Shown here one piece after another: positions 54,290 to 63,729 of a stretch of 64,000 nucleotides of DNA (within the stretch, counting starts at the first letter, position 1; each line of letters starts with the position of its first letter). A program made the translations under genes and the position numbers. The notes below the pieces were generated by a model. That model saw only the letters and a program-made list of their open reading frames with translations. It made no database searches and was not told the origin of the DNA. Source of the stretch: Aliivibrio wodanis (lineage in GTDB: Bacteria; Pseudomonadota; Gammaproteobacteria; Enterobacterales; Vibrionaceae); the NCBI GenBank assembly GCA_000953695.1, contig LN554846.1:2356001-2420000 (forward strand). The letters are read 5' to 3'.

Positions 54290-55384
54290 TTATTTTGTCA
54301 CAAGACCATAGGGCTTACTTTTAAATACCTTTGGTTCATTTTGAATCGTCGGTGCGGCATGCGGTGTTTGCCAATCAAGTAACATTATCGCTAATACATT
54401 ACGGTGCTCACCATCAGTTAAATCAGTACTGTTTGATGTTGATGGCACCATATTCTTCTCACGGTTAATCGCATCTTGAATATGTTTTTGCGTTTTATAC
54501 ACCACAGGATCATTTTCTAACCCTGCCAGTAAGAAGGTAATGCCTACTTCTGAAATAATGTCTTCTTTGGCTCTTTCTAAAATAGCATCGATGTTATTAC
54601 GCAGGTAATCGTATATCCATTGATGATCAGACTCTTTTAATGGGTATTGATAATATTGAGAATCAGCCAATAAAATATGCGTTAATCCGTAGATCTTATT
54701 GCCATATTGCTGCTTAGTAAGCTCTGCATCTTTCTCATCTGGGTAGGCTAATTTAAACGCTTCTACAAAATCATCAACCACATCTTGCTCGCCCAATTGA
54801 CGTAACCAATAAACTTGATTCGCTAGTTGAGCTGCCCACGCTTTAATCATCGCCTCATCTGTCGCGTATTTTTTAAAATCATACCGGCGGATAATTTCTC
54901 GCAGCTGTTTATCATTACGATGCTTTAAACCGTATTCATTAGCACGAGCCATTGAGCCAAGTAAATCAACACCAAGATAGAAGTACTCTGGCATAGTTTT
55001 GGTCGCTTGATAGCGTAAAATACTACGGATATCAGTATCATCTACGTAGGTGCTTAGCCGTTTATTGGAATACGCTTCAATCTGTTTTGGTGTATGAACT
55101 TCTGAAGAGAATTGATTAAGTCGACTTGCCACTCGCGCCATATCAGACCAAACCGCCGCTGAATATTTAGGATCCATCGTTTGACGGTACATGCGTAAAC
55201 CATAATGGCCCGCTTTAAATGCAGATAACGTATAGAGCCGAGTTTCATAGGTGTGACGAATTGAGGCCGCATCTTGCTTAAAGCTCGGGACTGTTCTTCC
55301 ACCCTCCATTATTTCGGCATTGGCAGTAGTTGAACTAAGCAGTAAAACAATAAATAGCGATAACGTCCGTTTAAATAACCCCAT
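54290..55384 (-). CDS. DUF3541-like exported protein of unknown function
   Basis: The product is about 364 residues with a clear Sec signal peptide (G-L-F-K-R-T-L-S-L-F-I-V-L-L-L, cleavage near T-A-N-A). The mature part is predicted to be mostly helical, with Tyr- and Arg-rich segments such as I-R-H-T-Y-E-T-R and H-Y-G-L-R-M-Y-R-Q-T and no cysteine. I recognise it as a Vibrionaceae DUF3541-type protein, with moderate confidence. The ATG at 55384 is preferred to a GTG two codons upstream. It stands alone between convergent yfhL and the dnaJ terminator, so context gives no function. Confidence 0.65.
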   Translation of the reverse strand: MGLFKRTLSLFIVLLLSSTTANAEIMEGGRTVPSFKQDAASIRHTYETRLYTLSAFKAGHYGLRMYRQTMDPKYSAAVWSDMARVASRLNQFSSEVHTPKQIEAYSNKRLSTYVDDTDIRSILRYQATKTMPEYFYLGVDLLGSMARANEYGLKHRNDKQLREIIRRYDFKKYATDEAMIKAWAAQLANQVYWLRQLGEQDVVDDFVEAFKLAYPDEKDAELTKQQYGNKIYGLTHILLADSQYYQYPLKESDHQWIYDYLRNNIDAILERAKEDIISEVGITFLLAGLENDPVVYKTQKHIQDAINREKNMVPSTSNSTDLTDGEHRNVLAIMLLDWQTPHAAPTIQNEPKVFKSKPYGLVTK

Positions 55385-55502
55385 ACTCACTCTCTTCTAC
55401 ATTAAGAAACTAAAAATACAATTGGTTACATAATAAACGAGAAGAATAGGAAATGGTCAGCAATATGTAAATAAACGACGTCAGATCATTTGTTGGCGAC
55501 AT

Positions 55503-55542
55503 AAAAAAAGCCTAATGATATAAAATGAATATCATTAGGCTT
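55503..55542 (-). terminator. Terminator after dnaJ
   Basis: A perfect 14-bp stem (AAGCCTAATGATAT / ATATCATTAGGCTT) with a 7-nt loop is followed by a T-run on the minus strand, 30 bp after the dnaJ stop. Confidence 0.85.
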
Positions 55543-55571
55543 AAGTTTATTGGTTGATGGATTAACTAAAA

Positions 55572-56717
55572 TTATTTAGTTAAATCATCAAAAAAGTTCT
55601 TAACACCAGATAAGAAACCTTCTGATTTAGGATTGTGCTTCTTCGCATCTTTTCCATCAAATGATTCTTGGAACTCTTGCAGAAGTTCTTTTTGACGTTT
55701 CGTTAGCTTAACTGGAGTTTCAACAATCAGCTTAACGATTAAGTCACCCGCACTATGAGTACGAACGCCTTTCACACCTTTACCACGCATACGGAACATA
55801 CGTCCTGTTTGAGTTTCTAGAGGCACTTTTAAGCTTACACGACCATCAAGAGTTGGAACTTCAACTTCGCCACCTAAGGCAGCCATCGTAAAGCTTACTG
55901 GTACTTCACAGTATAAGTTGTTACCGTCACGTTCAAAGATGTTATGTTCTTTTACGTGAACTTGTACATATAGATCGCCTGCTGGAGCGCCGTGCTCTCC
56001 CGCTTCACCTTCATTAGATAGACGAATACGGTCACCAGTATCAACACCTGATGGGATCTTAACATTAAGTGTTTTTGTCTTTTGAACTCGACCTTCACCA
56101 TGACAAGAATTACATGGGTCTTTAATAATCTTGCCTTTACCGTGACAAGTAGGACAAGCCTGTTGCACAGCAAAGAAACCTTGGCGCATTTGAACTTGGC
56201 CGTGACCATGACAAGTGCTACAAGTAGATGAAGAGGTGCCTTTCTTAGCGCCTGTACCTTCACATGGATCACAAGACACTAATGTTGGTACTTCAATCTC
56301 TTTATCACAACCACGAACCGCTTCTTCTAGCGTAAGTTCCATGTTGTAACGTAAATCTGAACCGCGTTGTGCACGTTGCTGACCACCGCCACGACGACCG
56401 CCACCAAAGATGTCACCAAACACATCACCAAAGATATCGCCAAAGTCACCTTGACCGCCGCCAAAGCCGCCACCACCGCCCATGCCACCTTGTTCAAAGG
56501 CTGCATGACCGTATTGATCATAAGCTGAACGCTTTTGAGCATCCGTTAAGATCTCATACGCAACTTTTACTTCTTTAAACTTTTCTGGCGCTGTTTCATC
56601 GCCCTGATTACGATCAGGGTGGAATTTCATCGCTAGACGTTTATAGGCTTTCTTAATATCACGCTCAGAAGCATCACGGCTTACGCCCAATACTTCATAT
56701 AAATCACGTTTAGACAT
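55572..56717 (-). CDS. dnaJ: Chaperone protein DnaJ (Hsp40)
   Basis: DnaJ delivers unfolded substrates to DnaK and stimulates its ATPase. The J domain has H-P-D at residues 33-35, followed by a long Gly/Phe region with repeated G-D-F-G-D-I-F-G and G-G-G-G-F-G-G. Four C-x-x-C-x-G-x-G zinc motifs follow ([32 protein letters not shown]), then the two C-terminal substrate domains. It is 381 residues (E. coli 376). A 500-bp structured gap separates it from dnaK, much longer than in E. coli. Confidence 0.98.
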   Translation of the reverse strand: MSKRDLYEVLGVSRDASERDIKKAYKRLAMKFHPDRNQGDETAPEKFKEVKVAYEILTDAQKRSAYDQYGHAAFEQGGMGGGGGFGGGQGDFGDIFGDVFGDIFGGGRRGGGQQRAQRGSDLRYNMELTLEEAVRGCDKEIEVPTLVSCDPCEGTGAKKGTSSSTCSTCHGHGQVQMRQGFFAVQQACPTCHGKGKIIKDPCNSCHGEGRVQKTKTLNVKIPSGVDTGDRIRLSNEGEAGEHGAPAGDLYVQVHVKEHNIFERDGNNLYCEVPVSFTMAALGGEVEVPTLDGRVSLKVPLETQTGRMFRMRGKGVKGVRTHSAGDLIVKLIVETPVKLTKRQKELLQEFQESFDGKDAKKHNPKSEGFLSGVKNFFDDLTK

Positions 56718-56770
56718 GCTTTGGTCACCAATTTTTTGATACTGCCGGCAGTGACACCATCAGTATGAGT

Positions 56771-56819
56771 TCAATCTAGATAATCAGGTTCAACGTTCGA
56801 GAATGATTATCTAGATTGA
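56771..56819. repeat. 16-bp perfect inverted repeat upstream of dnaJ
   Basis: TCAATCTAGATAATCA (56771-56786) pairs perfectly with TGATTATCTAGATTGA (56804-56819) around a 17-nt spacer. The side after it on either strand lacks a T-run, so it is not a plain terminator. It lies about 55 bp before the dnaJ ATG. Confidence 0.7.
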
Positions 56820-56996
56820 CCTTAATAATATATCAACCTAAACAAGTACCGACTCATTCTTGCTTGTGAAAATTAATTATAACTTCGTTATAAATTATGT
56901 AATTAAAATACTAGTTAACACAATTTATGCCTTGTTCTAATCAATTTTTCCTACGCAATATCTGAATAGTTACTTATTCAGGTTGATATTACAAAC

Positions 56997-57037
56997 TTGC
57001 GGGCGGTAGAGAAAACTCCAACGCCCGCAATATATTT
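56997..57037. other. G+C-rich hairpin with T-run on the plus strand
   Basis: TTGCGGGCG (56997-57005) pairs with CGCCCGCAA (57022-57030); inside, GAG-AAAA-CTC forms a second stem. TATATTTTTT follows on the plus strand, and only GTTTGT on the minus strand. It could terminate a plus-strand transcript antisense to the dnaK 3' UTR, or weakly end the dnaK mRNA. Confidence 0.5.
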
Positions 57038-57108
57038 TTTCATTCGAAGCATTCAAGATATAAGGATTTTGCTCTTCTCTTAAATGACTAAGGCAATGAT
57101 TTCTTTAA

Positions 57109-57208
57109 GCTAGAAGTGTTAAGTTCAAGGCAAAAGCACGCCATTTCTTTACGAACAAGTGCACGTTAGTAAATGAGTACTTTTAACGCAGGAATTAACC
57201 CTTCTAGC
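57109..57208. repeat. 100-bp element bounded by long-range inverted repeat
   Basis: GCTAGAAG-T-GTTAA (57109-57122) pairs with TTAAC-C-CTTCTAGC (57195-57208) with one mismatch, enclosing about 70 bp with smaller repeats (TTCAAGG, GTGCACG). It ends just after the dnaK stop. It may be a dispersed repeat or a structured 3' UTR. Confidence 0.45.
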
Positions 57209-57217
57209 GACAAGAAA

Positions 57218-59122
57218 TTACTTGTCTTTTACTTCTTCGAACTCAGCGTCTACTACATCATCTTCTTGCTTAGGTTGCTCACCCGCTTCAGCACCTTGTT
57301 GTGCTTGAGCTTTCTGTTGAGCGATTTCCATTAGCTTTTGTGCTGCTTGCATTAGCTCTTGAGTTTTAGCATCGATAACTTCTTTATCATCACCAGATTT
57401 AACTTCTTCTAGTGCTTTGATTGCTGCTTCGATTTTTTCTTTCTCGTCAGCTGGAAGTGCATCGCCTGCTTCTTCGATTTGTTTCTTCGTACCGTGGATC
57501 ATTTGATCCGCTTGATTACGTGCTGTTACTAGCTCTTCGAACTTTTTGTCCGCGTCTTTGTTAGCTTCAGCTTCTTGTACCATTGCTTCGATTTCTTCAG
57601 GAGTTAAGCCACCAGATGCTTTGATAGTGATCTTCTGCTCTTTACCTGTTGTCTTATCTTTTGCTGATACGTTTAGGATACCATCAGCATCTAGATCGAA
57701 AGTTACTTCGATTTGTGGCATGCCACGTGGTGCTGCTTGGATACCTTCTAGGTTAAATTGACCTAGAGATTTGTTGTATGTCGCTTGCTTACGCTCACCT
57801 TGAAGTACGTGGATTGTTACCGCACTTTGGTTATCTTCAGCCGTTGAGAACGTTTGGTCCGCTTTAGTTGGGATCGTTGTGTTCTTCTCGATTAGTTTAG
57901 TCATTACACCACCCATCGTTTCGATACCGAAAGACAGAGGAGTAACATCTAGAAGAAGTACATCTTTAACGTCACCAGCTAGTACGCCACCTTGAACTGC
58001 AGCACCCATTGCTACTGCTTCATCAGGGTTTACGTCACGGCGAGCTTCTTTACCGAAGAAATCAGCAACTTTAGCTTGAACCATAGGCATACGTGTTTGG
58101 CCACCAACTAGGATTACGTCAGTGATTTCGCTTACTGATAAATCAGCATCAGATAGAGCAACTTTTAGTGGTTCAAGAGTACGAACTACTAGGTCTTCAA
58201 CTAGAGATTCTAGTTTTGCACGCGTAACTTTAACGTTCATGTGCTTAGGACCTGTTGCATCAGCAGTAACGTAAGGAAGGTTTACGTCAGTTTGTTGAGC
58301 TGAAGACAGTTCAATCTTCGCTTTTTCTGCTGCTTCTTTAACACGTTGCATTGCTAGAGGATCAGTTTTAAGGTCGATGCCTTGCTCTTTCTTAAACTCA
58401 TCTACTAGGAAGTTGATCATACGGTTATCGAAATCTTCACCACCTAGGTGAGTGTCGCCGTTTGTAGCAAGTACTTCGAAAGTTTGCTCGCCATCAACGT
58501 TGTCGATTTCAATGATAGAAATATCGAATGTACCACCACCAAGGTCGTATACTGCGATAGTGCGATCGCCGCCTTTCTTATCAAGACCGTAAGCTAGCGC
58601 TGCTGCTGTTGGTTCGTTGATGATACGTTTAACATCAAGACCGGCGATACGACCAGCATCTTTCGTTGCTTGACGTTGAGCATCGTTAAAGTAAGCAGGT
58701 ACAGTTACTACTGCGCCAGTTACTTCTTCGCCTAGGAAATCTTCAGCTGTTTTCTTCATTTTCTTAAGAATTTCAGCAGAAACTTGAGGAGCAGCCATTT
58801 TTTGACCTTGCGCTTCAACCCAAGCATCACCGTTATCAGCTTTAACGATTTTGTACGGCATGATTTCGATATCACGTTGAACTTCTTCGTCTTCAAAACG
58901 ACGGCCGATCAGACGCTTAATCGCAAATAATGTGTTTTGTGGGTTAGTAATCGCTTGACGTTTAGCTGGCTGACCTACAAGAGTTTCGCCATCTGTGTAT
59001 GCAATTACCGATGCCGTTGTACGTTCACCCTCTGCATTCTCTAAAATACGTGGCGTGTCGCCATCTAAAACAGCAACACAAGAGTTAGTTGTACCTAAGT
59101 CAATACCAATGATCTTACCCAT
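57218..59122 (-). CDS. dnaK: Chaperone protein DnaK (Hsp70)
   Basis: DnaK is the major Hsp70, also turning over sigma-32. It is 634 residues (E. coli 638). The ATPase domain starts [12 protein letters not shown] and has [12 protein letters not shown] and the [11 protein letters not shown] linker; the substrate-binding domain and the Gln-rich lid tail (ending [11 protein letters not shown]) follow. Codon use is strongly biased, as expected for high expression. A sigma-32-type promoter lies about 90 bp upstream, independent of the one for grpE. Confidence 0.98.
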   Translation of the reverse strand: MGKIIGIDLGTTNSCVAVLDGDTPRILENAEGERTTASVIAYTDGETLVGQPAKRQAITNPQNTLFAIKRLIGRRFEDEEVQRDIEIMPYKIVKADNGDAWVEAQGQKMAAPQVSAEILKKMKKTAEDFLGEEVTGAVVTVPAYFNDAQRQATKDAGRIAGLDVKRIINEPTAAALAYGLDKKGGDRTIAVYDLGGGTFDISIIEIDNVDGEQTFEVLATNGDTHLGGEDFDNRMINFLVDEFKKEQGIDLKTDPLAMQRVKEAAEKAKIELSSAQQTDVNLPYVTADATGPKHMNVKVTRAKLESLVEDLVVRTLEPLKVALSDADLSVSEITDVILVGGQTRMPMVQAKVADFFGKEARRDVNPDEAVAMGAAVQGGVLAGDVKDVLLLDVTPLSFGIETMGGVMTKLIEKNTTIPTKADQTFSTAEDNQSAVTIHVLQGERKQATYNKSLGQFNLEGIQAAPRGMPQIEVTFDLDADGILNVSAKDKTTGKEQKITIKASGGLTPEEIEAMVQEAEANKDADKKFEELVTARNQADQMIHGTKKQIEEAGDALPADEKEKIEAAIKALEEVKSGDDKEVIDAKTQELMQAAQKLMEIAQQKAQAQQGAEAGEQPKQEDDVVDAEFEEVKDK

Positions 59123-59211
59123 CAGGTTCTCTCCAATTATCTATTTAAACTTATCCAAAACAACTTGAATAAGGGTTGGGACTGAATCCCATAATTCATT
59201 CTATGACTAAT

Positions 59212-59241
59212 TAATAAGGGCGCTAAATCACAATTCAAGGG
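59212..59241 (-). promoter_or_regulatory. Sigma-32 promoter of dnaK
   Basis: On the minus strand CCCTTGAA (-35) is followed by 13 bp and CCCTTATTA (-10), close to the CTTGAA-N13-15-CCCCATNT heat-shock consensus. It gives a leader of about 80 nt before the dnaK ATG. Confidence 0.75.
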
Positions 59242-59274
59242 AAACAATAAAAAAAATCAATTTTATTTTCACCA

Positions 59275-59309
59275 GAATAAAAAAACGACATCATCTCTGA
59301 TGCCGTTTT
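59275..59309 (-). terminator. Terminator after grpE
   Basis: AAAACG-A-CATCA pairs with TGATG-C-CGTTTT (one mismatch, TCTC loop) and a long T-run follows on the minus strand. It separates grpE from dnaK, agreeing with separate promoters. Confidence 0.8.
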
Positions 59310-59337
59310 ATTTATCGCAACTATTTAATCGCAGCTA

Positions 59338-59922
59338 TTATTGAGCAACCATAACCATTGCTGGGCGAAGTACTTGCTCATTTAATGAGTAGCCTTTTTG
59401 CATCACAATCATTACTGTATTTGACTCATGCTCTGGGCTTGCTTGCATACCAATAGCTTGATGAAGCTCAGGGTTAAATACTTCACCAACAGGGTTAATC
59501 ATCGTAAGACCAAACTTTTCAACGGTTGAAATAAACGTTTGTAGCGTTAATTCAACGCCTTCAAGCAATGCTTTTGCCGCTTCATTTTCTTTATCGCCAT
59601 TCTCAAGAGCACGCTCTAAATTATCGATAACAGGAAGTAGCTCACCTGCGAATTTTTTCAACGCATATTTACGCGCTTTATCGATATCGCCTTCAGCACG
59701 ACGACGTACATTTTGCTCTTCAGCTTTTGCACGTAAAACCGCATCTTGCTGGTCTTTAAGCTGCGCTTGAGTTGCAAGTAATGCCGCTTCTAGTTCCGCA
59801 ATTTTTGCTTCTTGGTTATCTTCTGAAGATTCATTCCATTCAACATCGCCTTCAGTACCAACCGCTTCAATATGATCTTCAACTACGACTTCTTCGTTTA
59901 CTTTTTTATCTTCGTTATTCAT
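59338..59922 (-). CDS. grpE: Heat-shock nucleotide exchange factor GrpE
   Basis: GrpE dimers release ADP from DnaK. The protein is 194 residues (E. coli 197): an acidic disordered N-terminus, a long coiled coil (about 40-90), the [17 protein letters not shown] motif and the C-terminal beta domain with N-P-E-L-H-Q-A-I and [10 protein letters not shown] strong sigma-32-type promoter is upstream. The gene order grpE-dnaK-dnaJ is tighter than in E. coli, where grpE is elsewhere. Confidence 0.97.
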   Translation of the reverse strand: MNNEDKKVNEEVVVEDHIEAVGTEGDVEWNESSEDNQEAKIAELEAALLATQAQLKDQQDAVLRAKAEEQNVRRRAEGDIDKARKYALKKFAGELLPVIDNLERALENGDKENEAAKALLEGVELTLQTFISTVEKFGLTMINPVGEVFNPELHQAIGMQASPEHESNTVMIVMQKGYSLNEQVLRPAMVMVAQ

Positions 59923-60014
59923 TACTGCTTCTCCAGAATGCTAATGACTAGCTATAAAGCGATCTTAATATAAACCAAGGCGTCGCTCTATAAGCAAATT
60001 AAAACTTTGTCATT

Positions 60015-60044
60015 ATTATGGGGACTAAATAAAGCGATTCAAGC
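60015..60044 (-). promoter_or_regulatory. Sigma-32 promoter of grpE
   Basis: On the minus strand GCTTGAA (-35), 14 bp, then CCCCATAAT (-10): a very good match to the heat-shock consensus. It lies about 90 bp before the grpE ATG, in the region shared with divergent nadK. Confidence 0.82.
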
Positions 60045-60096
60045 ATAATAGTACTAATTGTAACATTTGTTGCCCATTTCATGACGGATGATGGAT

Positions 60097-60981
60097 ATGA
60101 AAACAGCCTTTAACGTTATCGCAATCATTGGTAAACCAAGAGATCCAAGTGCCGTAAAAACACATTTAGCCCTCTATCACTGGCTTACTGGATTAAACTA
60201 TCCAGTATTAATAGATGATCGTTTACGTGAGGCGCTACCTGATATCCCTGATGACTGTTTTAATCATCTCTTAAAGCTAGGTGAACTAGCCGATCTCGCC
60301 ATTGTTATTGGTGGTGACGGCAATATGCTTGGTGCTGCTCGTGTCTTATCTCGTTTTGATATTTCAGTCATTGGAGTTAATAGAGGGAACCTTGGTTTCT
60401 TAACTGATCTTGATCCTGATAATTTTAAAGTACCACTAGAAGCCGTATTAAATGGTGAGTTTGTTAAGGAAGAACGTTTTTTATTAGAAGCTGAAGTTCA
60501 TCGCCATGGGCAAGTAAAAAGCCACAACTCCGCCTTTAATGAGGTGGTTCTTCACCCTGGGCAAGTCGCCCATATGATTGAGTTTGAAGTTTATATTGAT
60601 GACAGTTTTGCCTTCTCACAACGATCTGATGGGTTGATAATCTCAACACCTACTGGCTCAACTGCATATTCTTTATCTGGTGGTGGACCAATCCTTTCAC
60701 CTAACCTGAATGCTATTTCGATTGTACCTATGTTTCCACACACCCTTTCAAGTCGACCATTAGTTGTTGAGGGAAAGCGTCATATTAAATTATTTATTTC
60801 GCCCGATAATCGCAATGCATTAGAAGTCAGTTGTGATGGACAAGTATCTTTACCTGTTAGTCCTGGTGATGAAGTACATATTTATCAAAGTCCAAGTAAG
60901 CTAAAACTTATCCACCCAAAAGATTATAGCTACTATCATGTACTTAGAAATAAGCTTGGTTGGTCAAGTAAACTATTCTAA
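60097..60981 (+). CDS. nadK: NAD kinase
   Basis: NadK phosphorylates NAD to NADP with ATP. The [11 protein letters not shown] motif, [17 protein letters not shown] and [16 protein letters not shown] are all present. The ATG at 60097 gives 294 residues (E. coli 292) and aligns with the family N-terminus; an ATG three codons upstream (60088) is possible. Divergent from grpE; next to recN as in E. coli. Confidence 0.96.
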   Translation: MKTAFNVIAIIGKPRDPSAVKTHLALYHWLTGLNYPVLIDDRLREALPDIPDDCFNHLLKLGELADLAIVIGGDGNMLGAARVLSRFDISVIGVNRGNLGFLTDLDPDNFKVPLEAVLNGEFVKEERFLLEAEVHRHGQVKSHNSAFNEVVLHPGQVAHMIEFEVYIDDSFAFSQRSDGLIISTPTGSTAYSLSGGGPILSPNLNAISIVPMFPHTLSSRPLVVEGKRHIKLFISPDNRNALEVSCDGQVSLPVSPGDEVHIYQSPSKLKLIHPKDYSYYHVLRNKLGWSSKLF

Positions 60982-61033
60982 TCTCGCTACATAAATAAAG
61001 ATAAGCTATTCACAAAAAGTTAATTTAGACTTT

Positions 61034-61073
61034 ACTGTATAAAGAAACAGTATATACTGTTTCTTTATACAGT
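61034..61073. promoter_or_regulatory. Tandem LexA boxes forming a 40-bp perfect palindrome
   Basis: Box 1 is CTGT-ATAAAGAA-ACAG (61035-61050) and box 2 is CTGT-TTCTTTAT-ACAG (61057-61072). Box 2 is the reverse complement of box 1, and the six bases between them are TATATA, so the whole 61034-61073 reads the same on both strands. A likely -10 TATACT (61053-61058) lies between and across the boxes, with TTTACT (61031-61036) as a possible -35. LexA bound here would block the recN promoter. Confidence 0.88.
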
Positions 61074-61107
61074 GTTTTTAGTGTTTGAATTTCACAGAGA
61101 ATGGCTT

Positions 61108-62775
61108 ATGTTGGCACATATCAAAATTACTCATTTCGCAATTGTAAAATCATTAGAGCTTGATTTAACCAAAGGCATGACCACCATTACTGGTGAGACT
61201 GGCGCAGGTAAATCTATTGCAATTGATGCTCTTGGTTTATGTTTAGGTGATCGCGCTGAAGCTTCTATGGTTCGCCAAGGAGAAGAGAAAGCAGAAATCA
61301 CCGTACTCTTCACATTAGAAAATAACCTTAATGCCAAGCGTTGGTTAGAAGATAATGAACTCTATGATGGTAATGAATGTATTTTACGCCGAGTCATTAC
61401 TAAAGAAGGCCGTTCTCGCGGCTTTATTAATGGTAGCCCTGTTCCTGCAACACAGCTTAAAACATTAGGTCATTTATTAATTAATATTCATGGCCAACAT
61501 GCACACCATGAATTAATGAAACCTGAATATCAGTTAAATATGCTTGATCAATACGCAGGGCACGTTTCCCTACTAAATAAAACACGTAGCCGCTATCAAG
61601 CATGGCGACAAGCTGATAATTCTTTAAAACAACTCATCAAGAACAGTCTGCAAAATGAAGCACAAAAGCAATTAATCGAATATCAAATAAAAGAACTAAA
61701 TGAATTAGCTCTAGGCGAAGAAGAGTTTGCACAGTTAGAAGAAGAGCATACACGCCTGTCTAACTCTGGTGATTTAGTTGAGCACTGTCAACAAGCTATT
61801 TCTATACTTTATGAAGGTGACGACGTTAATGCATTACAGCAACTTCAACATGCAAATAACCACCTTCAGCAACTGGGTCAGCTAGACCCTCAACTGGCTC
61901 CTTTATCTGAAATGCTTAATGAAGCGATGATTCAAGTTGAAGAAGCAAATCATGAGCTTAAAAATTATTTAGATTGTATTGATGTTGATCCTGCACAAAT
62001 AGCCTTTGTTGAAGAACGATTCAGCAAAGTCATGTCGATGGCAAAGAAACACCACGTACTTGCTGATGAATTGTATGAACACCATCAACAACTATTAGCT
62101 GAATACGATCGCCTTGATTGTTCAGATGAAAAACGTGAACAACGCGAGCAAGAAGTTGAAGAGCTAAAACAGCACTTCTTAGAAGCCGCCCATAAACTGA
62201 CTAAGAGTCGCCAGCGTTACGCCAAAGAGCTAAACAATAAAATAACCGAAAGCATGCAAACATTAAGCATGGAAAAAGCGGTATTCGATATTCAGATTGA
62301 AAGTGATGGCGTTAATAAAATATCACCACTTGGAATTGATACTCTTTGCTTTAAAGTCTCAACCAACCCAGGCCAACCATTACACCCAATTGCAAAAGTT
62401 GCCTCTGGTGGTGAGTTATCTCGTATCTCTTTAGCGATTCAAGTAATTACGGCTCAGAAAGTAGATACACCAAGCCTTATTTTTGATGAAGTAGATGTGG
62501 GTATTAGTGGACCAACCGCTGCTGTAGTAGGAAAAATGCTACGCACTCTTGGAGAATCGACTCAAGTATTATGTGTTACGCATTTACCTCAAGTAGCAGG
62601 TTGTGGGCATAACCAATTATTTGTTGCTAAGCATACCGACTCAGGAAAAACAGAAACTCAAATGCGAGCATTAAGCACTGAAGAGCGCATTGAAGAGCTA
62701 GCCCGTTTATTAGGTGGTACACAAATAACAGACCATACTTTAGCTAATGCAAAAGAGCTACTAAATGCAGCTTAA
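61108..62775 (+). CDS. recN: DNA repair protein RecN
   Basis: RecN is an SMC-like ATPase needed for double-strand break repair and is one of the most strongly SOS-induced proteins. Walker A is G-E-T-G-A-G-K-S, the coiled coils occupy about residues 155-370, and the C-terminal ABC part has [13 protein letters not shown] (signature) and [12 protein letters not shown] (Walker B). The ATG at 61108 gives 555 residues (E. coli 553) and begins [12 protein letters not shown] as in the family. An upstream GTG inside the LexA palindrome is not a credible start. Confidence 0.97.
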   Translation: MLAHIKITHFAIVKSLELDLTKGMTTITGETGAGKSIAIDALGLCLGDRAEASMVRQGEEKAEITVLFTLENNLNAKRWLEDNELYDGNECILRRVITKEGRSRGFINGSPVPATQLKTLGHLLINIHGQHAHHELMKPEYQLNMLDQYAGHVSLLNKTRSRYQAWRQADNSLKQLIKNSLQNEAQKQLIEYQIKELNELALGEEEFAQLEEEHTRLSNSGDLVEHCQQAISILYEGDDVNALQQLQHANNHLQQLGQLDPQLAPLSEMLNEAMIQVEEANHELKNYLDCIDVDPAQIAFVEERFSKVMSMAKKHHVLADELYEHHQQLLAEYDRLDCSDEKREQREQEVEELKQHFLEAAHKLTKSRQRYAKELNNKITESMQTLSMEKAVFDIQIESDGVNKISPLGIDTLCFKVSTNPGQPLHPIAKVASGGELSRISLAIQVITAQKVDTPSLIFDEVDVGISGPTAAVVGKMLRTLGESTQVLCVTHLPQVAGCGHNQLFVAKHTDSGKTETQMRALSTEERIEELARLLGGTQITDHTLANAKELLNAA

Positions 62776-62806
62776 CTCTAATTTGTAGCTCTATAGATAA
62801 ATTATC

Positions 62807-62838
62807 GCCAATATCTAACTTAAGATATTGGCTTTTTT
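62807..62838 (+). terminator. Terminator after recN
   Basis: A perfect 10-bp stem (GCCAATATCT / AGATATTGGC) with a 6-nt loop is followed by a run of six T. Confidence 0.88.
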
Positions 62839-62988
62839 ATACCCGTAGATCTTTAAAAATCTATACGAGAATGCAACTAGATTCAAAAATTAGGGTCAAA
62901 ACTCATCAGAACTAGCTTAACCTTTTTACTTATTAGGTCAGCTTGTTTATCATCTATTCATTATTTTAAAGGCTAAGCTGTACGAACT

Positions 62989-63345
62989 ATGCAATTCAAA
63001 AAATGGATCATTGCTCTACCCCTTGCTGTAGGGCTTTTGGGTGGTTGCTCGCTATTAGAACCATTGGTATATCGAATCGATATAGCCCAAGGTAACTACG
63101 TCGAACAGGAAGCCGTCGATAAACTGCGATTTGGCATGACAAAAAAACAAGTACAGTTTGTTATGGGATCACCAATGCTTGTTGAGTCAGGATACCCAAA
63201 TACTTGGTATTATATTTATAATTTCACAAAAGGGCATAATGACTCAATTCAAAAGGACTTAGTTGTTCATTTTGACGATAACGGAAACCTTATCAACATT
63301 GTTGGTGATTTCCCAATGAGTGATAGCTTCTTCGAAGAGATGTAA
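62989..63345 (+). CDS. bamE: Outer membrane protein assembly factor BamE
   Basis: BamE is a small outer-membrane lipoprotein of the BAM complex. The 118-residue precursor has a lipobox L-L-G-G-C-S (Cys20 would be lipidated) after a hydrophobic signal. The SmpA/OmlA domain follows: [25 protein letters not shown] and W-Y-Y-I-Y. Next to recN and convergent with ratA-rnfH, as in E. coli. Confidence 0.95.
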   Translation: MQFKKWIIALPLAVGLLGGCSLLEPLVYRIDIAQGNYVEQEAVDKLRFGMTKKQVQFVMGSPMLVESGYPNTWYYIYNFTKGHNDSIQKDLVVHFDDNGNLINIVGDFPMSDSFFEEM

Positions 63346-63366
63346 TTCATAATATTTATCCAAATA

Positions 63367-63402
63367 AAAACCGGAAATCGTTTAACGATCTCCGGTTTTT
63401 TT
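63367..63402. terminator. Bidirectional terminator between bamE and rnfH
   Basis: AAAACCGGA pairs with TCCGGTTTT, and inside it ATCG pairs with CGAT, giving an interrupted 13-bp stem. Runs of A and T are present on both sides. Confidence 0.8.
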
Positions 63403-63411
63403 GGATTGATA

Positions 63412-63729
63412 CTACTTTTTATTTCTTGCCGCTTCTTTCTTAGCTTGTTCAGCTCTTTTCCGGCGGATCTCTTTTGGATCAGCCAATAATGGACGATAAA
63501 TTTCAATACGGTCTTTATCTCTAATCGTCGCATCTAATTTTAGATTACGGCTAAATACCCCTATTTTATTTACCTTTAAATCAATATCTGGATATCGTTC
63601 TAACACGCCTGATTGTCTAATGATCTCTTCTGCAGTTTGCTCTGCTTTAACTGCAAGCTTAAAAACAATCTGCTCTGTCGGTAAGGCATATACCACTTCA
63701 ACGTGGATCATCTCATTAATCGTTAACAT
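63412..63729 (-). CDS. rnfH: RnfH/RatB family ubiquitin-like protein
   Basis: This UPF0125 (RatB) protein is a small beta-grasp protein of 105 residues: H-V-E-V-V-Y-A-L-P, D-I-D-L-K-V-N-K-I-G-V-F-S-R and the C-terminal D-R-I-E-I-Y-R-P-L-L-A-D-P-K-E-I-R-R. The last 15 residues are highly basic. Function is uncertain. It overlaps the ratA stop by 14 bp at the ATG used; another ATG six codons later is possible. Confidence 0.92.
   Translation of the reverse strand: MLTINEMIHVEVVYALPTEQIVFKLAVKAEQTAEEIIRQSGVLERYPDIDLKVNKIGVFSRNLKLDATIRDKDRIEIYRPLLADPKEIRRKRAEQAKKEAARNKK

Larger units (their letters stand above)
56718..57217 (-). other. Structured dnaK-dnaJ intergenic region
   Basis: No gene is visible in these 500 bp. 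It holds the 12-bp palindrome ACTGCCGGCAGT (near 56742), a long 16-bp hairpin (56771-56819), the hairpin CTGAATA / TATTCAG (56962-56981), a G+C-rich hairpin TTGCGGGCG / CGCCCGCAA (56997-57030) and the long-range pairing GCTAGAAG / CTTCTAGC (57109-57208). I find no convincing sigma-32 promoter before dnaJ, although two TTCAAG sequences lie here without a matching -10. Confidence 0.6.

Noticed and set aside
57041-57132. Sigma-32 promoter for dnaJ
   Set aside because: Two CTTGAA sequences exist on the minus strand, but no CCCCAT-like -10 lies 13-15 bp downstream of either.
61072-61107. GTG at 61072 as the recN start
   Set aside because: It would start inside the LexA palindrome and add 12 residues absent from the family; the ATG at 61108 aligns with known RecN.
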